A stretch of DNA of 16,594 bases from an uncultured Nocardiaceae bacterium (GCA_936936565.1 CAKZIX010000101.1:1-16594); one strand, 5' to 3'; counted from the first letter of the stretch, positions 1 to 7,940 are shown. Notes: generated by a model not told the origin, from the sequence alone. Numbers and translations are program-made.

Positions 1-1462
1 GTATTACGCGGTGGCACAGTCGGTGGTCGCGATGGCAGGCACCGAAGCCGCATCGGCCCGCACCTTGGCCGACCTCAGCAGCTTCCGCCTCGGTGCACAG
101 CGTGGCTCCACCAGTGTCGCGGCAATTGTGGAAACACTGCGGCCCGGCCTGAAGCCGGTCGAGTTCGACACGACGGACGCCGCCAAGAACGCGCTCGCCA
201 ACGGTGAGATCGACGCACTGGTCGTCGACATTCCCACCGGTTTCCAGATCGTCGAAGACCAGGTGCAGGGCAGCGTTCTCGTCGGCCAGTTCCCTCGACC
301 GAACGAGGTGACCGAATTCTTCGGTCTGGTGTTGGAGAAGAACAGCAAACTCACCGTGTGCGCGTCGGCCGCGGTCGATGCGCTCTACGGCGACGGCACC
401 CTCGAGCGGCTGGCCGGGCAGTGGATCGCGGACACCGCAGGCGCGCACGTCCTCGCGGGGGTCGTCGGCGAGGACGACGAGGTCGGCGTCCTCCCCTTCG
501 GCGATGGCAGGGTGACCGAGCCAGTCACGTGAGCGCCAGGTGCCCGCGGCCAGTGCCTCACGGGTGCTGAAGCCCGCTCGGGTGAGCAGCTCCATCTCCT
601 GCGCCACGAGGCCGTGCGGCAGCGAGCCACCGGCGTCGGTGCCGACGAAGACGTCGATGCCGGCGTCGTGCGCAGCGGCGATCGTCTCGAAGCGCCGTTC
701 GTGCAGCTGCAGCATGTGCCGGTGGTAGTCGGGGAACTTCTCCGCGGCGGGTGCCGCGATCTTGGGGAAGGTCTCGATGTTGACGAGGGTCGGCACGATC
801 GCGATGCCCTGATCGGCGAAGGCGGAGATCGTCTCCGGCATCAGGCCGGTCGCGTGCTCGATGCAGTCGGTGCCGGCCGCCGCGAAGTCCGCGAGCGACT
901 CCTCGCCGAAGCAGTGCGCGGTGACCCGGGCACCCTCCTCGTGGGCGGCCGCGATGGCCTCGACGAGCACCTCCCGCGGCCAGCAGGGGGCCAGGTCACC
1001 GACCCCGCGGTCGATCCAGTCCCCGACGAGCTTGACCCAGCCGTCACCCGCGCGAGCCTCGGCGCGCACCCGGGAGACGAGCTGCTCGGGCTCGACCTCG
1101 TGCGCGTAGTTGCGGATGTAGCGCTTGGTCCGGGCGATGTGCCGCCCCGCGCGGATGATCTTGGGCAGATCGTGACGGTCGTCGACGAACCTGGTGTCGA
1201 TCGGCGAACCGGCATCACGCAACAGCAGCACGCCGACGTCGCGCTCGGTTTCGGCTTGCACCACCGCGCCTGCCTCGTCCTCATGGCCGCCGCCATAGAC
1301 GATGCCGACGTGGCAGTGCGCATCCACCAGTCCGGGGATGATCCAGCCGGACGAGCACACCGTCTCCGCTCCGGCCACCGGGTCGAACGAGATGAGCCCG
1401 TCGACGACCCACAGCTCGAGCGGCTGCTCATCCGGGAGGCCGATCCCGCGCAGATGCAGCAT
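1..1462 (-). CDS. Amidohydrolase family protein (metal-dependent hydrolase), no stop codon in window
   Basis: TIM-barrel amidohydrolase. ATG at 1462 overlaps the ffh stop by one base (TGATG), so the two genes are translationally coupled. Visible metal-site motifs: DAHCH (H49, H51), K144 in WVKLVGD (candidate bridging lysine), H183 in TAHCF, H203 in IEHATG, and D276 in GTDAGG. The typical late strand ADLVV followed by DDPRED is present at about residues 326-338. The same gene type follows ffh in mycobacteria (Rv2915c). Clear family sequence stops near position 440 (about residue 341), where the last C-terminal strands of the family would be expected; instead the frame continues without any stop through to position 1, antisense to the transporter gene. 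The functional gene is therefore best read as about 440-1462 with an abnormal 3' end. Substrate unknown; imidazolonepropionase- or prolidase-like amide hydrolysis is possible. Confidence 0.8.
   Translation of the reverse strand, partial: MLHLRGIGLPDEQPLELWVVDGLISFDPVAGAETVCSSGWIIPGLVDAHCHVGIVYGGGHEDEAGAVVQAETERDVGVLLLRDAGSPIDTRFVDDRHDLPKIIRAGRHIARTKRYIRNYAHEVEPEQLVSRVRAEARAGDGWVKLVGDWIDRGVGDLAPCWPREVLVEAIAAAHEEGARVTAHCFGEESLADFAAAGTDCIEHATGLMPETISAFADQGIAIVPTLVNIETFPKIAAPAAEKFPDYHRHMLQLHERRFETIAAAHDAGIDVFVGTDAGGSLPHGLVAQEMELLTRAGFSTREALAAGTWRSRDWLGHPAIAEGEDADLVVLADDPREDVRACGVRDPLPGQPLEGAVAVERIDRGRRAHGEFAVLLQHQTEEFGHLVRSRELADENAALHLVFDDLETGGNVDDQCVDLTVGERVLGGVRRVELDRLQAGPQCFHNCRDTGGATLCTEAEAAEVGQGAGRCGFGACHRDHRLCHRVI
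2..532 (+). CDS. ABC transporter solute-binding protein, family 3 (5'-truncated by window)
   Basis: C-terminal 176 codons of a periplasmic-type amino-acid or polar-solute binding protein (SBP_bac_3 fold); the frame is open from the window edge, so the start lies outside. Family signs in order: a YYA-x-AQSVV strand near the edge, a segment LGAQRGSTS (about residues 30-38 of the fragment), a DALVVD strand, and near the end FFGLVLEKNS followed by ADALYGDGTL-type sequence and a QWI motif, the usual last helix of the family. Such proteins are normally exported lipoproteins that feed an ABC permease; the signal peptide would be outside. Homology-like sequence stops near position 455 (AGAHVL), yet the frame runs on for about 25 more residues to TGA at 530-532, antisense to the amidohydrolase. 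That tail looks non-native. Ligand cannot be told. Confidence 0.8.
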   Translation, partial: YYAVAQSVVAMAGTEAASARTLADLSSFRLGAQRGSTSVAAIVETLRPGLKPVEFDTTDAAKNALANGEIDALVVDIPTGFQIVEDQVQGSVLVGQFPRPNEVTEFFGLVLEKNSKLTVCASAAVDALYGDGTLERLAGQWIADTAGAHVLAGVVGEDDEVGVLPFGDGRVTEPVT

Positions 1463-3036
1463 CAGTTCTTGGGAAACTTGATCTTCGACAGGTCGAAGCC
1501 TTCCAGGCCGGGGGGCAGCTGGTCGAGACCCGGCGGCATCGACGACAGGTCGGGCATTCCCGCGGGCATGCCCGGCATGCCTCCGCGCATCCGCGGCGGC
1601 GTCGGACCCTTGCCACGGGACTTACCCTTGCGCCCCTTCTTGTTGCTGCGCTGGTTGGGGCGACGTGCTCCCGGCAGGCCCATCTGCCGACCCATCGACG
1701 CCATCATCTTCCGGGCTTCGAAGAACCGGTCGACCAACTGGTTGACGTCGGACACCTTCACACCCGAACCGTTCGCGATCCGGAGCCGCCGCGACGCGTT
1801 GATGATCTTCGGGTTCGCGCGTTCCGCGGGCGTCATGCCGCGAATGATCGCCTGCACCCGGTCGAGCTGCTTGTCGTCGACCTGAGCCAGCGCGTCCTTC
1901 ATCTGGCCGGCGCCGGGCAGCATGCCGAGGATGTTCGCGATGGGACCCATCTTGCGGATCGCGAGCATCTGATCCAGGAAGTCTTCCAACGTGAGCTCGC
2001 CGGTGCCGATCTTCGCGGCGGCTTCCTCGGCCTTCTTCTGGTCGAAGACCTGTTCGGCCTGCTCGATGAGGGTGAGCACGTCGCCCATGCCGAGGATGCG
2101 GCTGGACATGCGCTCCGGGTGGAAGACGTCGAAGTCTTCGAGCTTCTCGCCGCTGGAGGCGAACATGATCGGCGTGCCGGTGACCTGCCGGACCGACAGC
2201 GCGGCACCACCGCGCGCGTCGCCGTCGAGCTTGGTGAGCACGACACCGGTGAATCCGACACCGTCGCGGAACGACTCGGCGGTGTGCACCGCGTCCTGGC
2301 CGACCATGGCGTCGAGGACGAACAGGATCTCGTCGGGTTCCACGGCGTCACGGATGCCCGCGGCCTGCGCCATCAGCTCGGCGTCGATGCCCAAGCGGCC
2401 GGCGGTGTCGACGATGACGATGTCGTACTGCTTGGTGCGCGCCTCGTCGACGCCGGCGCGGGCCACCGCGATGGGATCGGCGGCGGACACGCCGAGCGCG
2501 TGCTGTTGCATGTCCTCGTCGCCCTGCACACCGCGTACCGAGGTTCCCGGGTGCGGCGCGAACACGGCGACGCCCGCGCGCTCGCCGACGACCTGCAGCT
2601 GGGTGACGGCACCGGGCCGCTGCAGGTCACAGGCCACCAGCAACGGGGTATGGCCCTGACCCTTGAGCCACTTGGCGAGCTTGCCGGCCAGCGTCGTCTT
2701 ACCGGAACCCTGCAGACCGGCGAGCATGACGACCGTCGGCGGCGTCTTCGCGAACCGCAGCCGGCGGGTTTCTCCGCCGAGAATCGCGACGAGTTCCTCG
2801 TTGACGATCTTGACGACTTGCTGCGCCGGGTTGAGCGCACCGGACACTTCGGCGCCCTTGGCGCGTTCCTTGATCTTGGCGATGAACGCGCGCACCACCG
2901 GCAGCGCGACGTCGGCCTCGAGCAGGGCGAGGCGGATCTCGCGGCAGGTCTTGTCGATATCCTCCGCCGACAGGCGGCCCTTGCCACGCAGGTCCTTCAG
3001 GGCACCGGTCAACCGGTCGGATAGGGATTCGAACAC
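1462..3036 (-). CDS. ffh: Signal recognition particle GTPase Ffh (SRP54)
   Basis: Protein part of the signal recognition particle; binds signal sequences and 4.5S RNA in the cytoplasm and pairs with FtsY at the membrane. 524 residues, normal for actinobacteria. N domain about 1-95; G domain with GLQGSGKT (107-114), CDLQRPGA (136-143), DTAGRL (210-215) and TKLD (268-271); then the methionine-rich M domain with the RNA-contacting segment RLRIANGSG, and a Met/Pro/Gly-rich tail ending FPKN. GTG at 3036 was chosen because the protein begins FESLSDRL as in homologues and an AGGAG lies 9 bases upstream (about 3045-3049); the frame is open further upstream but that stretch is arginine-rich antisense of another gene. 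The stop overlaps the amidohydrolase ATG. Both other SRP-pathway genes in reach (ftsY) and conserved synteny support the call. Confidence 0.97.
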   Translation of the reverse strand: MFESLSDRLTGALKDLRGKGRLSAEDIDKTCREIRLALLEADVALPVVRAFIAKIKERAKGAEVSGALNPAQQVVKIVNEELVAILGGETRRLRFAKTPPTVVMLAGLQGSGKTTLAGKLAKWLKGQGHTPLLVACDLQRPGAVTQLQVVGERAGVAVFAPHPGTSVRGVQGDEDMQQHALGVSAADPIAVARAGVDEARTKQYDIVIVDTAGRLGIDAELMAQAAGIRDAVEPDEILFVLDAMVGQDAVHTAESFRDGVGFTGVVLTKLDGDARGGAALSVRQVTGTPIMFASSGEKLEDFDVFHPERMSSRILGMGDVLTLIEQAEQVFDQKKAEEAAAKIGTGELTLEDFLDQMLAIRKMGPIANILGMLPGAGQMKDALAQVDDKQLDRVQAIIRGMTPAERANPKIINASRRLRIANGSGVKVSDVNQLVDRFFEARKMMASMGRQMGLPGARRPNQRSNKKGRKGKSRGKGPTPPRMRGGMPGMPAGMPDLSSMPPGLDQLPPGLEGFDLSKIKFPKN

Positions 3037-3082
3037 GCCAGTGCGCTCCTGTGGTTGCGAGACGATCGTTGCTGTCCAGGGT

Positions 3083-3096
3083 ATGCCACGCGGCAT
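3083..3096. promoter_or_regulatory. Short hairpin in ffh upstream region
   Basis: Perfect 5-bp inverted repeat ATGCC/GGCAT with a 4-base loop, about 50 bases upstream of the ffh GTG. A weak TANNNT -10-like hexamer (TACCCT, minus strand) overlaps its edge. The 3037-3269 interval otherwise shows no gene I can support; it must hold the ffh promoter. Low confidence that this hairpin has a role. Confidence 0.2.
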
Positions 3097-3244
3097 GTGC
3101 GCTGGCCGAGCGCCTAGACCACACACATGCCGGCCCGAACCCCGACCAGCCTTGGACCCGAGCAACGAGCCGCCGATCCCACCCCACGAGCTGATGGATG
3201 CGTACTGGATTCCGGGGCGCCGCGCACAGCAAGCATCAACTCGC

Positions 3245-3269
3245 CGCTGGGCACGTTGTGCCGGGAGCG
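3245..3269 (-). terminator. Hairpin directly after the small exported-protein gene
   Basis: Inverted repeat with outer arms CGCT (3245-3248) and AGCG (3266-3269) and inner arms GGCAC (3250-3254) and GTGCC (3258-3262) around a 3-base loop. It begins immediately after the stop codon of the gene ending at 3270. There is no U-tract, as is common for actinobacterial terminators, so the assignment is tentative. Confidence 0.4.
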
Positions 3270-3581
3270 TCACACCGCGATGAAGCCGTCGGTGCCTTCG
3301 CGGTCGCCGCCCTCGGTGCTGGACCCGTCGAACGCGCCGTCGGGATCGCTGCCGGTCACACTGGACCCGTCGAACGCGCCGTCGGGATCGCTGCCGGTCA
3401 CGCTGGACCCGTCGAACGCGCCCACTGGCTGATCGGAGCCGAACGCACCCGGATGGTAGAAGCCGTCGTCGGCCGAGGTCGGGTGGTAGAAGCCGTCGTC
3501 GGCTGCCGCAGCTCCGGCACATCCGACGACCGCCGCGACGGCGGCGGCGCAAGCAAACACAAACCGGGCAGTACGCTGCAT
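3270..3581 (-). CDS. Small exported protein built from tandem repeats; unknown function
   Basis: 103 residues, function not recognised. ATG at 3581 has a strong GAGGAG ribosome site 8 bases upstream. Residues 1-27 form a classical export signal: MQRTAR, a hydrophobic alanine/valine core, then either an AxA site (AGAAA) for signal peptidase I or a lipobox-like VVGC with C21. The mature part is almost all repeats: two 10-residue units starting ADDGFYHP (27-36 and 37-46), then a 14-residue unit GAFDGSSVTGSDPD (54-67 and 68-81) with degenerate copies before (GAFGSDQPV) and after (82 on), ending DGFIAV, an echo of DGFYHP. The mature chain is acidic, lacks cysteine apart from C21, and looks unstructured. 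It stands alone between glnD and ffh, 152 bp after glnD, where mycobacteria carry a different gene. A wall-associated or extracellular peptide is possible; nothing proves it. Confidence 0.75.
   Translation of the reverse strand: MQRTARFVFACAAAVAAVVGCAGAAAADDGFYHPTSADDGFYHPGAFGSDQPVGAFDGSSVTGSDPDGAFDGSSVTGSDPDGAFDGSSTEGGDREGTDGFIAV
3319..3422. repeat. 42-bp tandem repeat, 2.5 copies, inside the exported-protein gene
   Basis: Copies at 3319-3360 and 3361-3402 differ only in the last base; a third, partial copy covers 3403-3422. The unit is 14 codons, so copy-number change keeps the reading frame. Near-identity at the DNA level, beyond what protein conservation requires, points to recent duplication. 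Confidence 0.95.
3451..3510. repeat. 30-bp tandem repeat, two copies, encoding the ADDGFYHP unit
   Basis: GGATGGTAGAAGCCG at 3451 recurs as GGGTGGTAGAAGCCG at 3481 with the same following TCGTCGGC, a 30-bp period. It encodes the two ADDGFYHP units just after the signal peptide of the small exported protein. Confidence 0.9.
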
Positions 3582-3634
3582 GGCTGGATCTCCTCAGTTC
3601 TGGGCCAATCCCGGCAGCGCCGACTCACCACGAG

Positions 3635-3650
3635 AAGTGCTGCGGCACTT
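3635..3650. other. Perfect hairpin between glnD and the small exported-protein gene
   Basis: Arms AAGTGC (3635-3640) and GCACTT (3645-3650) with a 4-base loop. It lies about 85 bases past the glnD stop and about 55 bases before the next start. It could end the amt-glnB-glnD transcript or sit in the leader of the exported-protein gene; no U-tract separates the options. Confidence 0.35.
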
Positions 3651-3733
3651 TCGGTCTGGCGTCGACACCGGCAACAGTAACGCCACCGGGCAAGTCCGCG
3701 TAAGCCCCGAATAGCGTGGGCGTCTGCGCCGGA

Positions 3734-6229
3734 TCAGAATTCCTCCGGCGGCGCGGGCGGCGCCGCCTGCGGCACCACCGCGAGCAGCGCGGCTTCGATC
3801 TCGGCGCGGCGGGCGGTTGGCGTGTCGATTCCGAAGGTGTCCACAACGACCGAACCCATCGTCGACACCTTGGCCCACTGCACGTTCACCCCGCAGCGCT
3901 CCAAGGCACCGGCAAGCCGACTGAGCAGGCCGAGCCGATCCTCGGTCCGCACCTCGACGATGCCGTCGCCGAGCCAGAGCACCCGCGGCGGCGCTTGCGC
4001 GAACGACGTCGGCACGGCCGAATTCTTGGTCGGCACCGGCTGATTCGCGTCCTTCTCCTTCTTCGCCAGCTGCGCATCGAGATCCAGGTCGCCGGCCATG
4101 GCGCGGATCAGCTCCTGACGTAACAGCCCGGCCGCGGGTGGGCTACCGAACTTCGGCGACACCACGAAGGTGTTGATCGCCGCCTCGCCGTGCCCGCCGA
4201 CTGAGGCACTGAGCACCCGAAGCGATTGCAGCGCAAGCACTCCGGCCATGTCGGACAGCAAGCCGGGACGATCCGGCGCGATGACAGTGGCGAGATAGGT
4301 GTGCGGTCCGCCCGCGGCGGTCAGGTCGACGTGTACGCCACCGTCGGCAGCCCGCGCAATGTGGTCGGGCGCAATCGGATCCGGTTCCGGCAGCGGATCG
4401 CCGGCCATCACCAGCCGGCAGCGGCGCACCAGCTCCCCGATCAGGGTCGACTTCCACTCCCCCCACACTCCGGGGCCGGTGGCCAGCGAGTCGGCCTCGG
4501 CGAGGGCGTGCAGCAGTTCCAGCACCACGCCGTCGCCGGCGATGGCGTCGACGACGTGCGCCACGGTCGCCGGGTCGTCGAGATCACGGCGGGTTGCGGT
4601 GGTGGGCAACAGCAGATGATGGCGCACCACCGCAGCCAGGGTGTCCACGTCCGACGGCCACAGCCCGAGCCGGCGGCCGATCTGCGTCGCGAGTTCCGCA
4701 CCGACGATGCTGTGGTCACCGCCGCGGCCCTTGCCGATGTCGTGCAGCAGCGCGCCGAGCACGAGCAGGTCCGGACGCGACACTCGAGTGGTGAAACCGC
4801 TTGCGTAGGCAACAGTTTCCACGAGATGGCGATCAACGGTCCAGGTGTGCACCACGTCCCGCGGCGGCAGGTCGCGGATGGTGCCCCATTCGGGCAGCAG
4901 CCGCCCCCACAGGCCGGTGCGGTCCAAAGCCTCCACCGCGTCGATCACGTTGCGGCCCGAGCCGAGCAGCGCCAGCAGATCGCTGAGCGCTTCCTTCGGC
5001 CACGGCTCGCGCAACTCCGGTGCCGCCTCCGACAGCCGGTTCAATGTCGTTGCGGCCATGGGTAATCCGGTCTGCGCCGAGGCGGCGGCAACCCGCGTGA
5101 TCAGGCCCGGGTCCTTGGCCGGACGCGCGTCACGGGCCAGCACCACCTCACCGGCATGTTCGACGACGCCCTCGTCGAGCGGGCGGCGCACGGGCATGCG
5201 GCGCAATCGCGACAGCCCCCGCTTGGGCAGGGCATTCGCGGCGGTGCGCAGGCCGACGTCCACCGAGTAGCCGATGGTGCGCGCCGAATCACTCAGCGTG
5301 CGAGCCAGATCGAACCGGTCGCCGATCTGCAGCGCGGTGCCGATCTCGTCGGCGTCCTGGGCGCGCAGCTGGTCGCGCGCACGGCCGGCGACTCGATGCA
5401 GTTCGGTACGCACGTCCAGCAATCTGCCGTGCGCGCCGGCCAGGCCACCGCCCGGGGCGTCCGGCGCGAACCCGGGCACCGCGTCGGTGAGCTGGGCGAT
5501 CGCAAGGGCGTTGAGCAACTGGACGTCACGCAACCCGCCACGGCCGTTCTTCAAGTCCGGTTCGGCGCGGTGGGCGATCTCGCCGTTGCGCTGCCATCGG
5601 GTGCGCGCCTGTTCCACGAGTTCCTCGAAGCGCGCCCGGATTCCGGCACGCCACTCGCGCCGCACGCCACCGATCAGCAGGTTCGTCAGCGCCTCGTCAC
5701 CGACGATGTGCCGCGCCTCCAGCATGCCCAGCGCCGCCGTCAGATCGTCGGCGGCGACCCGGATCGCTTGCGGCACAGTGCGAACGCTGTGATCCAGCTT
5801 GATGTGGGCGTCCCACAGCGGATACCACAGTCCGTCGGCCACGCGCGCCAGTTCGTCGCCGGACTTGTTGTCGTGCAACAGCACCAGGTCCAAGTCGGAG
5901 AACGGCAGCATCTCCCGCCGTCCGAGCCCGCCGACGGCGACGATCGCGTAGCCGCTGTCGGGTGTGATCCCGAGCTCGGATCCCTTCGTGGTGAGCCAGA
6001 AGTCGTGCAGGTCGACCATCGCCTGCCGGAGTGCAGGCGCGTCGAGCCGAGGCTTGCGCGCGCCACCCGGCGCCGAACTGTCGACAAGCTGGGTCCGGGC
6101 CCGGGTCAAATCCACTGCAGCCGTTGGCCGCCCGGAATCCGTCGGGCCCGACGAGGGCGGCCCCGCTGCCACCGGTTTCCCGGCAGCAACGGGGCCGCCC
6201 GAGCCTTGACCAGGTTGGTCAGAGCGCAT
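3734..6229 (-). CDS. glnD: PII uridylyl/adenylyltransferase GlnD
   Basis: Bifunctional enzyme that modifies and demodifies the T-loop tyrosine of PII in response to nitrogen status; in actinobacteria studied (Corynebacterium, Streptomyces) the modification is adenylylation. 831 residues. Nucleotidyltransferase domain with GGLGRRE (100-106) and SDLDLVLL (111-118); HD demodifying domain with LLHDIGKGRGGDHS (H496, D497); two C-terminal ACT domains, about 645-715 (APDRPGLLSDMAG) and 752-815 (TEDRLGLLSRLAG), which sense glutamine. ATG at 6229 overlaps the end of glnB by 11 bases, the normal coupled arrangement. Residues 1-38 are a low-complexity Gly/Pro/Ala extension absent from the compact mycobacterial N terminus; a GTG at codon 39 is a possible alternative start but has no clear ribosome site. 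Third gene of the amt-glnB-glnD operon. Confidence 0.96.
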   Translation of the reverse strand: MRSDQPGQGSGGPVAAGKPVAAGPPSSGPTDSGRPTAAVDLTRARTQLVDSSAPGGARKPRLDAPALRQAMVDLHDFWLTTKGSELGITPDSGYAIVAVGGLGRREMLPFSDLDLVLLHDNKSGDELARVADGLWYPLWDAHIKLDHSVRTVPQAIRVAADDLTAALGMLEARHIVGDEALTNLLIGGVRREWRAGIRARFEELVEQARTRWQRNGEIAHRAEPDLKNGRGGLRDVQLLNALAIAQLTDAVPGFAPDAPGGGLAGAHGRLLDVRTELHRVAGRARDQLRAQDADEIGTALQIGDRFDLARTLSDSARTIGYSVDVGLRTAANALPKRGLSRLRRMPVRRPLDEGVVEHAGEVVLARDARPAKDPGLITRVAAASAQTGLPMAATTLNRLSEAAPELREPWPKEALSDLLALLGSGRNVIDAVEALDRTGLWGRLLPEWGTIRDLPPRDVVHTWTVDRHLVETVAYASGFTTRVSRPDLLVLGALLHDIGKGRGGDHSIVGAELATQIGRRLGLWPSDVDTLAAVVRHHLLLPTTATRRDLDDPATVAHVVDAIAGDGVVLELLHALAEADSLATGPGVWGEWKSTLIGELVRRCRLVMAGDPLPEPDPIAPDHIARAADGGVHVDLTAAGGPHTYLATVIAPDRPGLLSDMAGVLALQSLRVLSASVGGHGEAAINTFVVSPKFGSPPAAGLLRQELIRAMAGDLDLDAQLAKKEKDANQPVPTKNSAVPTSFAQAPPRVLWLGDGIVEVRTEDRLGLLSRLAGALERCGVNVQWAKVSTMGSVVVDTFGIDTPTARRAEIEAALLAVVPQAAPPAPPEEF

Positions 6230-6557
6230 CGGCGCCGCGTTCCCCGGTACGCACCCGGATCACGGATTCGACGGGCGAGACCCACACCTTGCCGTCACCG
6301 ATCTTGCCGGTACGGGCGGCCTCGACGATCACCTCGACGACCTTGTCCACCGCGGCATCGTCCACGACGACCTCCACGCGCACCTTCGGCACGAAGTCCA
6401 CCGAGTACTCCGCACCGCGGTACACCTCGGTGTGGCCCTTCTGACGGCCGTAACCCTGGACCTCGCTGACGGTCATACCGAGCACGCCCGCCTGCTCGAG
6501 GCCGCTCTTGACGTCCTCCAGGGTGAACGGCTTGACGATTGCTGTGATCAGCTTCAT
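6219..6557 (-). CDS. glnB: Nitrogen regulatory protein PII (GlnB/GlnK)
   Basis: 112-residue trimeric signal protein that binds ATP/ADP and 2-oxoglutarate and controls partners such as Amt. Starts MKLITAIVKPF, with T-loop EVYRGAEY (44-51) carrying Y51, the residue modified by GlnD, and the C-terminal signature around KIGDGKVWV. The ATG is 5 bases after the amt stop, and its AGGAGG ribosome site lies within the last amt codons; its own 3' end overlaps glnD by 11 bases. Position directly behind amt makes it the GlnK-type PII by context, although the sequence fits both names. The intact Y51 together with the adjacent glnD indicates covalent control. Confidence 0.97.
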   Translation of the reverse strand: MKLITAIVKPFTLEDVKSGLEQAGVLGMTVSEVQGYGRQKGHTEVYRGAEYSVDFVPKVRVEVVVDDAAVDKVVEVIVEAARTGKIGDGKVWVSPVESVIRVRTGERGADAL

Positions 6558-6562
6558 TTCGG

Positions 6563-7915
6563 TTATGCCTCCTTGCCGGCGCGGCTGAGTGCGGATCCAC
6601 CCACTGCTGCGAAATCGTATGCGGTTTCAGCGTGATCCGACTCGTCCATGCCCAGCGATTCTTCCTCGGCGTCCGCCCGGATGCCGATCGTGAACTTCAG
6701 GGCGTAGGCGATGATCGCCGTGGCGACCAGCGAGTAGGCCAGCACCGCGAAGGCGCCGATCGCCTGCTTGCCGAGCTGGTCGAACCCGCCGCCGTAGAAC
6801 AGGCCCTTGACGCCGGCCAGCGATTCGGGCGCGGCGACCAGGCCCACCATCAGCGTGCCCACCAGGCCGCCGACGAGGTGCACGCCGACGACGTCGAGCG
6901 AATCGTCGAAGCCGAACTTGAACTTCAGGCCGACGGCGAGCGCGCACAGCACACCGGCCACGACACCGACCAGCGTGGCGCCGAGCGCGTTCACCGACGA
7001 ACAGGCCGGGGTGATCGCGACGAGGCCGGCGACGATACCCGAGGCGGCACCGAGCGAGGTGGCCTTGCCGTCGCGAATCTTCTCCACGAGCAGCCAGCCG
7101 AGCATCGCGGTGGCGGTGGCGATCGTGGTGGTCAGGAAGGTGTTACCCGCGGCAGCGGTGGAACCGACGGCCGAACCGGCGTTGAAGCCGTACCAGCCGA
7201 ACCACAGCAGGCCGGCACCGAGCATGACGAACGGGAGGTTGTGCGGACGGAACGGCGTGCGCGGCCAGCCGGCGCGCTTGCCGAGCACCAGCGCCAGCAC
7301 CAGGCCGGCGGCACCGGCGTTGATGTGCACCGCCGTACCACCTGCGAAGTCGATGGCCTTCAGGTTGTTGGCGATCCAGCCGCCGGTCTCGGTGGGCAGG
7401 CCCGCGAAGTCGAACACCCAGTGCGCGACCGGGAAGTACACAACCGTGGCCCAGATGGCGGCGAACGCCAGCCACGCGCCGAACTTCATGCGGTCGGCAA
7501 CGGCACCCGAGATCAGCGCGACGGTGATGATCGCGAACATCAGCTGGAACGCGACGAACACCGACAGCGGAATCGTGCCGTTGAGCGGCACCGCGGTCTC
7601 GACGTCGGCGAGCACGTTGGCCTGGTCGGCACCGCCGAAGACCTGGCGTAGACCGAAGAACTGGGTCGGGTCACCGATCAGGTTCCACTTGTCGTCGCCG
7701 AAGGCGATCGAGAATCCGTACAGCGCCCACAGGACCGTGACAACGCCCATGGCGCTGATGCTCATCATGATCATGTTGAGCACGTTCTTCGCGCGCACCA
7801 TGCCGCCGTAGAAGAACGCCAGACCCGGGGTCATGAGCAGCACGAGCGCTGAGCTTGTCAGCATCCATGCTGTGTCACCGGCGTCCGGTGCGCCGATTAC
7901 AGGAAAACCTGCCAC
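6563..7915 (-). CDS. amt: Ammonium transporter Amt
   Basis: 450-residue inner-membrane ammonium channel/transporter with 11 expected helices. GTG start at 7915 with a GAGGAGG ribosome site 7 bases upstream gives MAGFPVIGAPDAGDTAW, then the family signature FFYGGMVRAKN (34-44). Twin pore histidines are seen as H197 (TAVHINAG) and H346 (VGVHLVGG), with a conserved aspartate D189 and phenylalanines near the recruitment site. The cytoplasmic tail carries GMDESDHAETAYDF, the region that contacts PII. First gene of amt-glnB-glnD: 5-base gap to glnB, 11-base overlap between glnB and glnD. Expression is likely nitrogen-controlled through the GlnR-like sites upstream. Confidence 0.97.
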   Translation of the reverse strand: MAGFPVIGAPDAGDTAWMLTSSALVLLMTPGLAFFYGGMVRAKNVLNMIMMSISAMGVVTVLWALYGFSIAFGDDKWNLIGDPTQFFGLRQVFGGADQANVLADVETAVPLNGTIPLSVFVAFQLMFAIITVALISGAVADRMKFGAWLAFAAIWATVVYFPVAHWVFDFAGLPTETGGWIANNLKAIDFAGGTAVHINAGAAGLVLALVLGKRAGWPRTPFRPHNLPFVMLGAGLLWFGWYGFNAGSAVGSTAAAGNTFLTTTIATATAMLGWLLVEKIRDGKATSLGAASGIVAGLVAITPACSSVNALGATLVGVVAGVLCALAVGLKFKFGFDDSLDVVGVHLVGGLVGTLMVGLVAAPESLAGVKGLFYGGGFDQLGKQAIGAFAVLAYSLVATAIIAYALKFTIGIRADAEEESLGMDESDHAETAYDFAAVGGSALSRAGKEA

Positions 7916-7940
7916 AGTTGAGCCTCCTCATTCATCAGCC

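Noticed and set aside
614..1885. 423-residue open frame on the plus strand
   Set aside because: It is antisense to the amidohydrolase and the end of ffh, both with clear family motifs; its own composition is the mirror pattern of GC-rich coding DNA with no recognisable domain.
3319..3510. Possible CRISPR-like array
   Set aside because: Repeats are tandem without unique spacers and lie in frame inside a coding sequence with a signal peptide.
3037..3552. In-frame upstream extension of ffh to about 696 residues
   Set aside because: The added stretch is Arg-rich, reads through the small exported-protein gene in another frame, and ignores the GTG with AGGAG that gives the normal Ffh N terminus.
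5156..6469. 437-residue plus-strand open frame
   Set aside because: Antisense shadow of glnD and glnB; no motif of its own.
6632..7811. Two long plus-strand frames opposite amt
   Set aside because: Antisense to a complete, motif-supported Amt protein.
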